From: Dipteris shenzhenensis
Taxonomy: Eukaryota > Polypodiophyta > Polypodiopsida > Gleicheniales
Assembly (NCBI GenBank): GCA_047967505.1
Contig: CM106540.1
Direction: 5' to 3' (one strand)
DNA: 64,000 nucleotides
Part shown: one piece after another, positions 33,655 to 45,315 of the stretch
How the letters are laid out: each line of letters starts with the position of its first letter
Numbering within the stretch: position 1 is the stretch's first letter
Notes under the pieces: model-generated
What the model was told of the DNA's origin: nothing
The model's input: the letters and a program-made list of their open reading frames with translations, nothing else
The model's database searches: none
Translations under genes and position numbers: made by a program

Positions 33655-33857
33655 TCGATTTACACCGGCACTTGTATCAACACTGCAATGTCTGTATATA
33701 CCAATGCCTACACCGATGCCCATACCGACAGTGTTAAGTATATTTTACTGATGCCCTCACTTACGATTTCTTTGCGACGTCCACGTCCACATTGACAGAG
33801 TTTTTGACGATTTCCACTCGTAAAAAAATAATTTCTTCATAATTAGCATCGGTGTCG
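33655..33857. repeat. Subterminal repeat cluster, right end of CACTA
   Basis: ACCAATGCCTACACCGATG, CCCATACCGACAG and later GGTGTCGGTGTC words, related to 25,855-26,060 and 29,680-29,775. Confidence 0.65.
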
Positions 33858-33887
33858 GTGTCAGAAAGAGCCCCGTGTCTTGTAGTG
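33858..33887 (-). repeat. CACTA right terminal inverted repeat
   Basis: Read on the minus strand it begins CACTACAAGACACGGGGCTC. Confidence 0.92.
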
Positions 33888-33890
33888 TTA
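33888..33890 (+). repeat. Target-site duplication TTA, right
   Basis: Partner of 25,810-25,812. Confidence 0.88.
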
Positions 33891-33948
33891 AGGTAAAGAA
33901 AAGTATTATGAAAAGGAACCATGAAATAGTCTTATACTATGTGTTATA

Positions 33949-34122
33949 TATTACTTAAAACCCACCTTCAAGCATTCACCATAAAGGTTTATTACGAGCT
34001 AGGCTTCTCCATGGCTTATGCTGTGAAACTACCAATATTACTTAAAACCCACCTCCAAGCACTCACCATAAAGGTTTATTATGAGCTAAGATTCTCTATG
34101 GCTTATGTTGTGAAACTACCAA
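33949..34122 (+). repeat. In-frame tandem duplication, 87 bp x 2
   Basis: TATTACTTAAAACCCACC starts at 33,949 and 34,036; each unit ends with GTGAAACTACCAA. The period is 87 bases (29 codons), and the second unit passes into the plastid ndhD fragment. Confidence 0.9.
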
Positions 34123-34214
34123 TATTCCCTTTTCATACTTGGTTGCCAGACACTCATGGTGAAGCACATTACAGCACATGTATGTTGCTGGCTAGGGTAT
34201 TACTATATTCATGA
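34095..34214 (+). pseudogene. ndhD: Plastid ndhD fragment inserted in nuclear DNA
   Basis: Translation [20 protein letters not shown] followed by [12 protein letters not shown] is the conserved part of NdhD (NAD(P)H dehydrogenase subunit 4, thylakoid membrane). The frame then runs out at a stop after LLYS. The mitochondrial homologue Nad4 differs at [13 protein letters not shown], so a plastid source is favoured. The surrounding DNA is not recognisably plastid, so only a short piece remains. It has no expected function here. Confidence 0.85.
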
Positions 34215-37200
34215 AGTCATAATAAAATTCCAAAGGCGATCCCTTAAGGTAATATGAATTAATATCATGTCCATCCTTAGGGTCCACCTTGTCCAATTGA
34301 GGTTAGTGAAATCATTTCTATATAAATTTCATTAGTATTGTGCAAAAAAGTTTTATGTGACAATACTCCAGGTCAATAAATATAGAGTGGCTATTAAACA
34401 TTTTTAATGCATACACTTTATCAATCACTAAGGGTAAGAAGAAAAGAACAAATTGGTACCATGATGAAGAGGAATACTAAAGTGTGCTCTAGGAAGTCCC
34501 AAAGAGTTCCCAACTATATATACCAGCCCAAAGGGTCATAGAATATAGAGTCAAAGACAACATAGTAGTCAAGTGAGAAGCTTAATGTAGCCCAGTCCAA
34601 GATCTCAACAAATATATTCCTACAGCTTGCCTCATATGTGGCCTTTGTACGTGCTCAAAGCAAGCTTAATAACCAGCGTTAAACACATAAGAACTTCCAC
34701 GTTCTACATACACAATGTTTGAATGCATGTATAGCAAGGAAATGGGTGATTTGGCTAACTACTAATGACAACAATCATTAATATAAAAGGGGTCATGGGT
34801 GACGAGTATCACGATCAGTTCTATGATCTAATAGTGTCCACACACAGAGGTATATAGTTAAAAAAAACGATTTGCTAGATTATTTACTAGAAATAAATAC
34901 ACATATCTAGTAAAAGTCTAGATTAGAGAAAGTGAGAGTGTCTCTATATAGTTTACCTAGCGAATGTTAAGGAAATGTGCTACACCAGGAGATGACATCA
35001 CTTTGGACTGCTTCAATTGTTTTGTGAACTCCGATTGATCAAAAGCCCCCCCCTCGAAAGCAGGTGCTAGAAATATAACTTGTGGTGATTATATGCCAGC
35101 TTTGCAAGCTCAGCTATGATATACTTGGCATTGAGTGCAAATTGTATTTTCGAAGTATCCAAGTTTTGCATTGATTTTTCCTTAGCTTCTAGGATCAACC
35201 ATCTAGCTACCATTTTGTTTGACTCTGACAAACTACCAGAGACTGCTGATCCCACCCCTTCTTTAGCAAAAGATAAATATAGTCTTCAAATCTCCAAGGT
35301 GGATAAGCTTGGACAATCTGACCTAAAACGAGCCTAAAACAAAATTATCATGTACTGCACTTAGAACCTCAGCTCCAATGGAGCCAAATATTGAACCACA
35401 AGGCTCACCTTCCCTCAATTGCAAATCTAATAGTAAATCATCATGTACAACCCTTCTCATGGTTTCCTTCAAGTTCAGGGTATGTCTTCAAGCTAAAATG
35501 TGAGCTAAGATGCCCTAATGCTTCCATGATTGATGGCCCACATCGATGCACTTTGCTAAATCACCACAATGACTCATATAATGCAAGAAAATCAAATTGT
35601 CTCTTCATTTGTTGCAAATCGATTGAGCTGCCTGCCCTATTGACATGCCTAGGTGCTAAACTCTCATCATGGCTGACAACTTCTGATTGTTTTATATTAG
35701 CATTGTTAGCTTAATAGGTCTATTCACAATGCTATGCTTGTTGATCAGCAAATAAGCTTGGCTGACAGGGGTGTTGCAGATTATGTGGCTCAGATGAACA
35801 ATGCAACTCCCTGGCAACTCCTTTCCCAAACCCAAATCCTTTTGATGATCCTTTTCCACCCAGCCTATGTCCTGGCAAGCTTGCTCCACCTGCACATGTG
35901 GTAGCAAAGACACATAGTCTCCCTCTACTTTGGAAAAGTGTTGTCAAGCGATTGATATTTCCAAGTTGTCTTGATCTAGAAGAGTGATGGGGGAATGTTG
36001 TACATGATCAGCCAATATGTCAGTCAAACAATCTTTTATGCCATGTTGCTCTTGCATAATACTTACCCCGACTGCTACTTCTGGGGAATTGGGCTTTGAA
36101 CTAAAGCATCGCCATGAAATATAAGGCAAGTTGAGGAAGAGAATGATGTGAGGCCATTAACCCTTACTACTTAAAGAACACACTAGGGAAGGGAATTGCA
36201 TTATTTGAAGAGTAAAGTTTCTGTCAAAGAACCCTTAGAATCATCTAGTTATTTCTACAATACCTGCAAAGCTAAAAAAAAGGCACCCTTTCACATTCCA
36301 AAGAAAAAGGCACAACAGAAAAGAGAGAGAACACTTGGCTCTTATCTCGTTCTAAACACAGCTTTAGTTTTCCAAAGGTGTGTGAAGGTACTCTGGTGAA
36401 TGATGACTCAAAATGAGTCATTGTCGAATTTGTAGACCTAGAAATAGGCATCCAAAACGAGTCATTGTCAAATTTGTAGATCTCATCCAATGCATCTATC
36501 TATCTAGAATCAAGGAAGAAAAAGAAGAGTTTCCAATTCAAATGCAACTTGAACTCAATGAAATAAAGAATTGCTATGACAACCATCCAATGAGAATCGA
36601 TTACCTCCGAACACATCAGTTAGCGAGACAAATGATTATGATTAACTTTTGTGCAAAATATAATTAAGAGCTCGTCGATGTCATACCTCATATGGGAGGA
36701 CTTCTCAAAACATGATTCGTACTTGGAAATATAGCAGACTTCCTCGCACACCCCAAACCCTAAAATGCTTCCTTTTTGTCATCCCTCCTTCCTTTCTGTC
36801 GCACCTACAATGAGAGATTCTTTAGTTGTTCGGCCAATTGTACCTTTCGCTCTAAAGAATCTCCATTAGGGTGTCCAGCAATCTACTGTGCTCACATCGT
36901 TGCCAGATTGATGCCTTGGATGAATTCCAATGCGCACACAATTGTCGGAAGGCTTGTAGAGGGGCATCTACCAGTGTTTACAGTGTGGAACGAGACATAG
37001 AAGGGGAAGTGAACCAGTCTTTTGACATTTTTTGTTGATGTTGCAACAAATGCAACCAATCTCCCAATCTGATCTAAAACTGAGTGAGCTCACCCAAGAT
37101 GGATGAAGGGCGACTAGCATAGCAGGCCGGTCGTCAGATGCAAACCGGATGACCGAAGACGAGTAAGCAACAGAAAACATGGCCTGGCAACGTCACCATC

Positions 37201-39240
37201 TTGCTCGAGCGGGAGAATAATCGACGCCCATCTTGCTTTTTGCCCTTGTTCCTTGCTACCTCTATCCCACCCCCCCTCCACTCGATTTCATAGATGCTCA
37301 CCAGTGATGCTTCAGTCCCCCATGTGCTCGTGAGGATGCTTCCACTTGCTGTAGATGGTGTAGCTCAAGCAAGAATGTAAAAGAAAGCTCTACACTAGAT
37401 GACGGAGCTTCTTACGAAAGCCCAAAAACCACGAAATAATAGACTGTTTCGAAGCTTCTTACGTCTCTTTTTCTCTACCAGATGAAGCTAATGAAACACC
37501 CATGGATGGGTCCACACCCCAGGGAAACACTCGTGTAGAGCAACAAGTTTTTCCTTGTAAATTCCTGCTACATATTCGTAATGCAAAAATAGCAGAGGAT
37601 AGAGTGTGAAGGATCTCTAGGTTCGCTGAGCTAGAATAGTTTAGGATAGTTCAGAACCAACTTCGAGCCCCGATCCAATCGACATGATGAAATGTAATAG
37701 CATGGGCCAATATCTCTCTTGAACAATATCATGTTTGTAGGTAGTTACTGGGAACCTCCTACAAAAGAGTGGATCGGATGGGCACAACAGTAATTGTTGT
37801 AAAGAGCTTTGTGAGCTTCATGGAAGGCCCAAGGTGGTGGGTGTAGAAACCATAGAACACAGTGAATGAATACAAGCTAAGGGTCAAAGAGAGCCTTGGG
37901 GGAAACAAGAGTTCAGTTGGTAAGTAGAGAGTGTGTTGATTTGAAGCTTTCTAATCCTCTTTCATCGGCTCATTTTAACATCACTCTGAGACTATAGGAA
38001 CAACGAGACTAAATTAGAAAATCTATAGTGAGTTTGCAAACTAAACTCTATTTCAAAATGAACCTAGATCATCTCCAATCATTTTGCTGGTGTGTTCAAG
38101 TCTTTGGGCTCTCCTCGCACCCAGTAGTGGAGTCATTGCAGTGAAGGATATTTCCTTTCTTGTATGATGGGTAGCCAATACCACATAGATGCACACTATA
38201 GTGCCATTTCACTGTTGATCTCCTCGAGCAATGTTCGGACTAACCACCCACTATGGTTGGCAATGAATTGGAGGGAGCTATATTTTCCTATGCAATTAAC
38301 AATAGACCCTTCTTCTCAAGGCCAACCACTTCCTTCTCCATCACTCTTTCACCCTCTCCATTACACTCCACCCAAGTGTATTTAGTGCTCAGCCTATCAA
38401 ATCCAAGAGTAATAAAAGTAAATGTCTTTAATTGTAGAAATGGACCTCTTGGTCCTTCTCCTACCATTGCAAAAGATCTCTATAATTGTCCAACATACCA
38501 CTTTTCAAATATCGTCCTTGAAAATCTTTCGACAAGATTGGCTACGCAAGGATTGGCCATGGGGGTATATATATATAACATTGTATTCAGAATTTTTGGA
38601 CTTGTCTAAAGTCCAATTCTAGAACTCAACTAAATACAAGTCCAAAATTTTTGAATATCATGCTCCCATGGTTTTTCTCCCATATATTTCAAAACAATAT
38701 TACAATATCTCTTGTATATAGTAATTTTGATCTTTAATAGAAATAAGATCTCTCTTTAAGAGACGGTGCACATATACACCTTCTTGCTATTGATATTCAC
38801 CATTAAAATATTAACACAAACAATTAAGCGACACTTTACACACCCACTTGCATTGAGTAATTTTGATCCTTAGATATATGAGAATTAAAATATTAAACTA
38901 AAATAATTAAGCTAAAATATTCTCCATTGAAATATTAAAATAAAATAATCATATATTTTTTTATTTTTAAAATAAATATTAAACTTAAATATTTAAGCTA
39001 AAATATTCACCATTGAAAATTTAAAATAAATTACATTGCCACCGTTTGGTCATTATGAAAATAAAAGAACAAATTATTCAAAAATATATTGAAAAATACC
39101 AAAATAAAAATTTAAACATGGACATTATTAAAGTGTTAAATAAAATTTAAAAAACATTCATGCATATCATTAAAACAAATTGTTAAAAAAATCTTTATAC
39201 ACATCGTTAAGAAAGCAAAAAGACTTCTTTATTTCAAAAT
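34215..39240. other. No recognised gene; decayed minus-strand reading and a foldback
   Basis: A minus-strand series at 35,040-36,130 (open pieces with HVQVEQACQDIGWVEKDHQK and SESNKMVARWLILEAKEKSM) looks protein-like but is not recognised. Small ORFs at 36,196-36,667 and 36,776-37,000 have no known motif. 38,700-39,240 is AT-rich. The 38.6-kb foldback is listed separately. Confidence 0.4.
38557..38672. repeat. Imperfect foldback (hairpin) of about 116 nt
   Basis: The left arm (38,557-38,604: CCATGGGGG...CAGAATTTTTGGACTTG) pairs with the right arm (38,638-38,672: CAAGTCCAAAATTTTTGAA...CCCATGG) around a loop of about 33 bases. The left arm has an extra TA run. It could be a small foldback element or hairpin RNA precursor; no TIR or target duplication was seen. 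Confidence 0.75.
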
Positions 39241-39265
39241 AGGATTTACATATAGGAAAGACACT

Positions 39266-42200
39266 CTAATTCACTTTCTTTCCTTCTTCACAGTTCTCAA
39301 GCTCCTCTTTCCTTAGATGTTCAACTTCCTCTTTTGATTCTACAGCACTATAGCCTACATCCAACAATACCTCATATATTTTGTTAAATTTCACTTCTAG
39401 AGATTGTGTAGTAGTGACTTGGGTAGCCATCTCGAGAGGTTCACTACCAAGATCTTGACTAACAGGTAGCTCTAGACTAGTTTGGGTGCTTTCAAGTATA
39501 GGCTCTAGCTGCTCTATATCATTTTGGGAGCTTTCAAGTATAGGATCATCACTTCTTGGCAGTACATCACAGCATGGATGAAGCTGTGAGGTGTCAACTA
39601 CTGCAATCTCCTCAGTACTTGGTAGCACATCTACTTTGCTTGCTCTAGTACTTCATTCTTAAGTAGTCCACTTCCCTCTCCCTTCAAAGTAACCTCTTTT
39701 TAAGGTTTCATGCTCTGCATTTGGACCTCCACTGCTTTCCCTTTCCCTTCCACTACCAAATTGTTTTTCTTCCTTCTTGTTGTCTTCTTTTATGACCAAT
39801 GGGACCTCAATGGTCCTTTGCAATCTCTCATCCATTCTCTTCTTTGTGTGTGGTTCTCGATGTGAGCTCTCTGATGTAGAGCTATCAGTTTCATATTTCC
39901 TAGATGTCCAGCTACCATCCTCAGTAGTAGAGTCTATGTTTTCTAGGGCTTTCTCACTTGAGTCATGCTGCATTTCTTTGCTCGATTCCACATTTGAACT
40001 CCCTTCCTCTTTATCATAGAATGTGGGCATGCAACTGAAGTAAGTATTAAAGTATTGAATCTGATGGAGGGAATCAATGACAACCACATCAATCTCTGCA
40101 GCCAACCCCATTCCATACATTGCCACATTCCAACCTTTTAGCCCATATGCTTCTACCATCTCTTCCATCAGAGAAGGATGCTTTGGATGTTGATAATCAA
40201 GAGAAGGGGAGGTTATTTTTAATGTTTCTCTCTCTTGGAAAAAGAGCTAAAGAGTCTTTTGGGGAACTTCAAATGATGGACCATCACCCCTATGCATAAA
40301 TGCAACCATCATGGGTTGCAAGATTTGGATGCCAGTGTCACCATGATAACTATGCTCATGTTGCAATACCATACCATGCAACACCTTTCCAATAATGACA
40401 CCCCTGAATGCAGATATTCAAAGTAGCAAACAATGCATCCTGTTGTGCATTCATGATAAACATGACAAATGTTGCTCTTGGTTGTCTTGCCATAGGACCT
40501 TGTATCACATCGTATAAGCTGAACAATCCTTGACACTATGACATAGTTCATCAAAGAAAAATGCATATGGATTGTCCCAAGGTTCACTGCCCATTGCGGC
40601 CATAAATCTTTCAGTATTGACTCCCTTGACAAAACATAATTTGAATTATCCTTTGAAAAACCAATGTCATAGGTGAACGTGAAAGACTCATTAAGGACTT
40701 GAAGTTGCATCTTGTTTTTCATGGCATTTGAATTTATATGTGCATACATCAGTTCCACACAAATAGGCATCTTAGCTCGAAGCTCCTTTGTTGGTGTTGC
40801 ATCTTTATCCCATGATTTTATCCATTGCGAGGCCCAATTCTTATCAACCATTTTTCCTAGCTCATGTGTTTTTTGCTTGTCTACCTGATACTTTTGATCC
40901 ACCAACTCTTCATCTGATTGAAGCAAAAACTTTAATGCTCCATGTGCAACTTCAGCCTTTACTTCCTGGTTGACTATTTCTTCAAGGCTTCCTTGCTTGT
41001 TCTTCTTACCAAAAAAGCATTCTCCATTTAGTAACTTATGGCAAACCACCTTTACTATTTTGTCAGTATTATATCTCAATAACCTCCACCAAATAATTGA
41101 CATAACCTTTATATCTTTTTGCTTCTTGTTTACCTCGTGCTCAGGTGACTCAAAGGATATCATACCAGATTTGAATGCAATGCATACATCCATAATACAT
41201 TGAAAGATTGTTTCAGGATGAAATACAATGCACATATAATCCCTATATTTATTGATGGCTCTTGTAACTTCTAGAAGACTTGGCTGAACATCATTTACAA
41301 TAGCTGTCAAGCACCTATAAAATCATGCCTGCTTTCCTAAATACTTTGTAGTGGGTCTCTTACCCTTTGAGGGTAGTGGCTTCCCGCACCCAATCCATAA
41401 CTCTCTTGCTTTAAGAAGAACCTATAAAGAGTTGACTTTTTCTTCTTTTGAAAAGATTCATTAATGAGCCTGAGGGATTCCAATATATCCTTAGAGTCAT
41501 CTTCGAATAAACAAATATAAGCGATGACTCCTGCAAACTTTTGCATGTACTCCTCGCGGATGGTAAGTTTCCTCTTCTGGTCTCCTCAAATGCAATTCTA
41601 CATGCCTCACAGAAGTGTTGCCCATCAATGGGCTCAAACCTACACCTTTCAAGAAATCCGTTTCTAGATAGCATATACTTCTTTCATCATCATCCTTGTA
41701 TCTACTCTCATAAAGTGCCGCTTCATGAACAATGTCAATCTGGCTAAATTCTTGAAATGTTGTAAAGAAGTCTGCATGCATACAAAAAGACACATTATAT
41801 AACATAGGATCATCACTTGCAAGCTTCTTGAATGACATAAGATGTAGCGTGATATTACTGGGAGCTGGTGTTTTGGCCTACCTTGCATCCTCATATAACT
41901 TTCTTGCAAACTTCTCATCCAGCTTTCTTTGATTAGTAAACAAAGTAGCTCGATTGATGTATGTTGTTTGCACTGAATACTATGAGAATCCCCATATATA
42001 CCCTTCATAATCATTAGAGTGTAGATTAGCATTTATAAAAGCATCTACAAGTAGTGATTCTGTAAGCTTGTCTTCTTGAACTTCTTCATCCTTGTTATCA
42101 CTATCATCATCATCCCACCTCTCACCACGTTGTAATTGGGTTACTTTTGGGTTAGCTCTTTCAGGTCGAGGCCTTTTTTCTCCTCTTCGAGGGTATAGCC

Positions 42201-42698
42201 GTAGCTTCCACACGAGGGTCAAACTTAGACAGCACCTGTCTTTTTCTTTTCCTCGCTCATTGCAATTTGCACCTACGGCTCGATAGTTGGGACCCAAGGT
42301 GAAGGTTGTACAAAACCCTGAGAAGATCCAAGTGTACCACCATCTTGATCATCCTGAATATCTGGTAATGCATCCCATATAGCCTTAAGAGAACTCAAGG
42401 CATCACCTATATATGTATCTTTTGTGGAATTCGGCACTTCCCATAAGAAGTACTTCTTAGAGTTTGTCCTCAACTTTAGTACATGCTAGCCCTTCATGTT
42501 GTCATTACATATGGCTATCATGATGTCCCCGTGTGGAAACACATCCAACTTCAAGATAGCCCCAGCTTTTCTAATTGCTTGGCTAGAAAATTTGGGACTT
42601 GACACTTTCGCTGAAGTGATAACAAGGTGACAGATCTTTGGCTTCTCCATCGTAAACCAAGCATGGTTGATGAATTTCTTGTGAATTGGCACGGCCAT
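39266..42698 (-). pseudogene. Unrecognised multi-segment coding block, 3.4 kb
   Basis: Eight minus-strand open pieces in succession, from MAVPIHKKFINHAWFTMEKP (42,698) to an acidic Glu/Ser-rich end at 39,266. The piece at 41,310-40,309 is open for 333 codons with FHPETIFQCIMDVCIAFKSG, SIIWWRLLRYNTDKIVK and DKNWASQWIKSWDKDATP, and lacks an ATG at its start. The next one down (40,168-39,659) has GLAAEIDVVVIDSLHQIQYF and a Ser/Glu-rich tail. Frames change near 42,480, 42,290, 41,980, 41,670 and 41,400; some changes may be introns. No family is recognised. It may be an element-borne protein or a captured host gene. Confidence 0.5.
40309..41310 (-). pseudogene. Longest open frame of the unrecognised block (333 codons)
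   Basis: Uninterrupted reading of about 1 kb, unusual in this decayed region and thus unlikely to be chance. Mixed hydrophilic composition; no signal peptide or clear membrane helix; Cys/Tyr-rich C-terminal part (CTTGCIVCYFEYLHSG, CCMVWYC). The frame opens at a TTG codon, so it is an internal exon or a truncated gene. Confidence 0.55.
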
Positions 42699-42769
42699 TG
42701 CAAATTACCGAAATTGTAAAACATATTACATCAGACACCCTCCTTTATAAAAGAACGAAATCAATAAAA

Positions 42770-43060
42770 AACTCGAATTTAGATTTATAAATTAAGATAA
42801 AACTACGAAGACATTGCATAGTGTAATCACTTTTGTAACACCAAGCATGGTAAGGTTTCTATGATGGATGGTGTCCATTGACAAGGAAACAAGATTGTAT
42901 TGTAATTTGCCTAAAACATTTGAACCACCACAGGCATCGCCTAGTGCAATGACCCCTACCTCGTGGTGGTGGGAACCCAGAAGTACTGGGAAAGTCTTTA
43001 TCCCAAGAGTTGGGATTCCTTGTTGATAAAAAGAGAATCAACATAATGTGAAACATATGG
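42770..43060 (-). repeat. Inverted copy of the nested-hairpin repeat
   Basis: Read on the minus strand it matches 31,850-32,110, including CCCAACTCTTGGGATAAAG, the GGTTCCCACCACCAC stretch and the end AAATCTAAATT-GAGTTTTT. Shows that the repeat is dispersed. Confidence 0.88.
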
Positions 43061-43099
43061 CGTATGCCACATCTCTTTGTTTTGAACATGTAGCTCAAT

Positions 43100-44195
43100 T
43101 AGGGAAAGAATACAAAATTGAGCAAAATGATCAATTCACCTATGGTGTATGCCATATCTCCTTTTTTTTGAACATGTACATCATTTAGCTAAATGATTAA
43201 TTAAATTCAATAAATTTATTAAATTAAATTTTTTATTTAATTAAAACATAACTTAACTATGCTTATGTTAATTAATTTATTTATTAGATTCATAGATTAG
43301 TTAGATTAATAGATGAATTATTTTGATTAGTTAATCACTAATTACATTTGTTAATCAATTTAATTAGACAAATTATTTTGATTAATCTTGTTAAATAAAT
43401 GTATTCAATTCAAAAGTAATTATGTAAATTTAATTTAACTAAGTTGGATTAATTAGTTAATCCAATTAAATTTTTTATTTAATTAAAACATAACTTAACT
43501 ATGCTTACATTAATTAATTGATTTATTAGATTCATAGATTACTTAGATTAATTAGATGAATTATTTTGATTAATTAATTAGTAATTAGATTAGCTAATCA
43601 ATTTAATTAGATAAATTATTTTAATTAATCTTGCTAAATAAATGTATTTAATTAAAACGTAATTATGTAAATTTAACATAATTAGGTTAGATTAATTAGT
43701 TAATTGAATTAATTACTTAATTGAACTAATCAGTTTATTGGATTAATTATACTATGCTTAGGTTACTCTTTTACTTACATTAATTAAACTAATCTAATCT
43801 AATTTATCAATTATTTTAATTTTCTTAGTTTGATTCATTGAATTATTTTAATTAATCTATTTAGTTTAATTTTAGATGGATTAGTTTGGTTTAGCTTGAT
43901 TTGTTTAATTTGGTTAGGTTAACTAATTAATTCACATTATTTAATAAATTTATTTATTAGATTAGTTTGACTTAGTTAATTTAATTTGTTTAATTAACTA
44001 GACTAATAAGAGTAATTAATTAGTTACTTAATTATATTAATCTAAGAAATTAATAATTAGATTCATTGAGTAGATATCTAAGTATTCTTTGAAAAAAAAA
44101 GTAGATATCTGAGTAAATGATTAATTATATTAGTTAAGTAGATCATATAATTAATTAGATTTATTACTCTCATTCGATGAATTAAGTATGCTTCC
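43100..44195. repeat. Very AT-rich region with a 242-bp tandem duplication
   Basis: Units start at about 43,226 and 43,468 (AAATTTTTTATTTAATTAAA). TTAATTAATT, GATTAATTAG and similar words recur throughout. It may be the AT-rich part of the adjacent repeat, since 30,950-31,200 is similar in style. Confidence 0.8.
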
Positions 44196-44199
44196 TTTG

Positions 44200-44365
44200 A
44201 AGGTGTGGCTCAAGCCAAACCTTCATTTAAATAGTTCAAGTTCTAATTCTAATTCTAAGAAATCAAAATCTTTACATTTTAAATTAAAAACAATATAACA
44301 TATGGCATATGCCATATGTTGTTTCAGAGAAGGCTTCCTTTGAAGGTGTAGCTTAAGCCACACCT
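44200..44365. repeat. Three palindromes within 170 bp
   Basis: A perfect 24-bp palindrome lies at 44,297-44,320 (centre GGCATATGCC). GGTGTAGCTTAAGCCACACC at 44,344-44,363 is a near-perfect palindrome; GGTGTGGCTCAAGCCAAACC at 44,202-44,221 is a decayed form, each preceded by GCTTCCTTTGAA. Confidence 0.85.
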
Positions 44366-44731
44366 TTATCTAAATATTTCTAAATTTGAAAAAAAAATCA
44401 TTTTGATAGCAAAAAATGAGGGTTTTCTAGATATTTTTAATTTTATATATCAAAATGGGGGTTTTCTAGATATTTTGATTTTTTCCCCCAATTTATTAGC
44501 AAAAATGAGGTTTTTCAAAAACCGTTTACAAGCTTTTGAACTTTTTTGCATTTTTTTCCAAAAAAATATAATTTCACATTTGGATTTTTTTTTCAATTTG
44601 ATAGCTCAAAATGGGGATTTTCTATAAGAATTCTTCAAGTTTGATTTTTTTCAATTTAATTTAAAAAAGATAGGGTTTTTTTAAAATTACTTGTACATTT
44701 TTATTTTTTTTCTTTATTTTATACCATCAAA

Positions 44732-44754
44732 TTAGGGTTTAGGGTTTAGGGTTT
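44732..44754 (+). repeat. Interstitial telomere-like repeat
   Basis: Three successive TTTAGGG-type units, the plant telomere repeat. Confidence 0.85.
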
Positions 44755-44767
44755 CAATAAGAAAAAA

Positions 44768-45065
44768 AGGAAATATGTGTGTCTAACCATGCAAGTGGTG
44801 TTCCAAGGGTATGATACTTTGAAAGGACTTACATTAAGGTCTATGCAAAGTATCATGCCCATCCAAAACACAAGAAGCATGTTTTGTGCTTTTAATACTC
44901 ATGCATGATGCATGATTTCAAGTAAGTGAACAAGGAAATATGCATGTCCAACTGTGTAAATGATATTTCAAGTGTCTGATCCTTTGCACACGTGCTTAAT
45001 ACTTTGCACATGCCTTAATCTTATTAAAGTTAGGCTTGTGCAAAGCATCATGTCCATCAAAGATA
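44768..45065 (+). repeat. Diverged direct duplication
   Basis: GAAATATGTGTGTCTAACC...CAAAGTATCATGCCCATCCAA and GAAATATGCATGTCCAACT...CAAAGCATCATGTCCATCAAA are about 165 bases apart, with the second unit expanded. No coding potential seen. Confidence 0.65.
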
Positions 45066-45162
45066 CATACATAGGTTAGAAATACACCCTTGCATGATTC
45101 ATGGGAAGAAAGACGAGTACCATGACCTATCTCTACAACAAGTTAAAGGTGCGCTCCACTGG

Positions 45163-45315
45163 GTCTCTCTCTCCCTCTCTCACCCTCCTCTTCTCTCTCT
45201 CTCTCTCTCTCTCATAGTGTGTTAAGCCACATTTACCAACTCCCCTCACACACAAACCCACACACACACACACACACACATGTGCACACTGTGTGCATGT
45301 GTGTGTGTCCCCGTG
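45163..45315. repeat. (TC)n and (CA)n microsatellites
   Basis: TC-rich 45,163-45,212; CA-rich 45,246-45,280; TG-rich 45,292-45,315. Confidence 0.9.

Larger units (their letters stand above)
25813..33887 (-). mobile_element. CACTA (En/Spm) DNA transposon with both ends, 8,075 bp
   Basis: The left end starts CACTACAAGATACGGGC and the right end, read on the minus strand, starts CACTACAAGACACGGGG; these are inverted repeats of the CACTA type. The flanking TTA (25,810-25,812; 33,888-33,890) is the expected 3-bp target duplication. Inside are a TNP2-type transposase gene on the minus strand and a second gene on the plus strand, both broken. Clusters of a short ACCGATGCCCATACCGA-like repeat lie inside both ends and between the genes. 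A hairpin-repeat insertion sits at about 30,950-32,115. Confidence 0.93.

Noticed and set aside
40788-41203. Plus-strand ORFs opposite the 333-codon frame
   Set aside because: Shorter shadows with no motif; the minus-strand frame is longer and continuous with neighbours.
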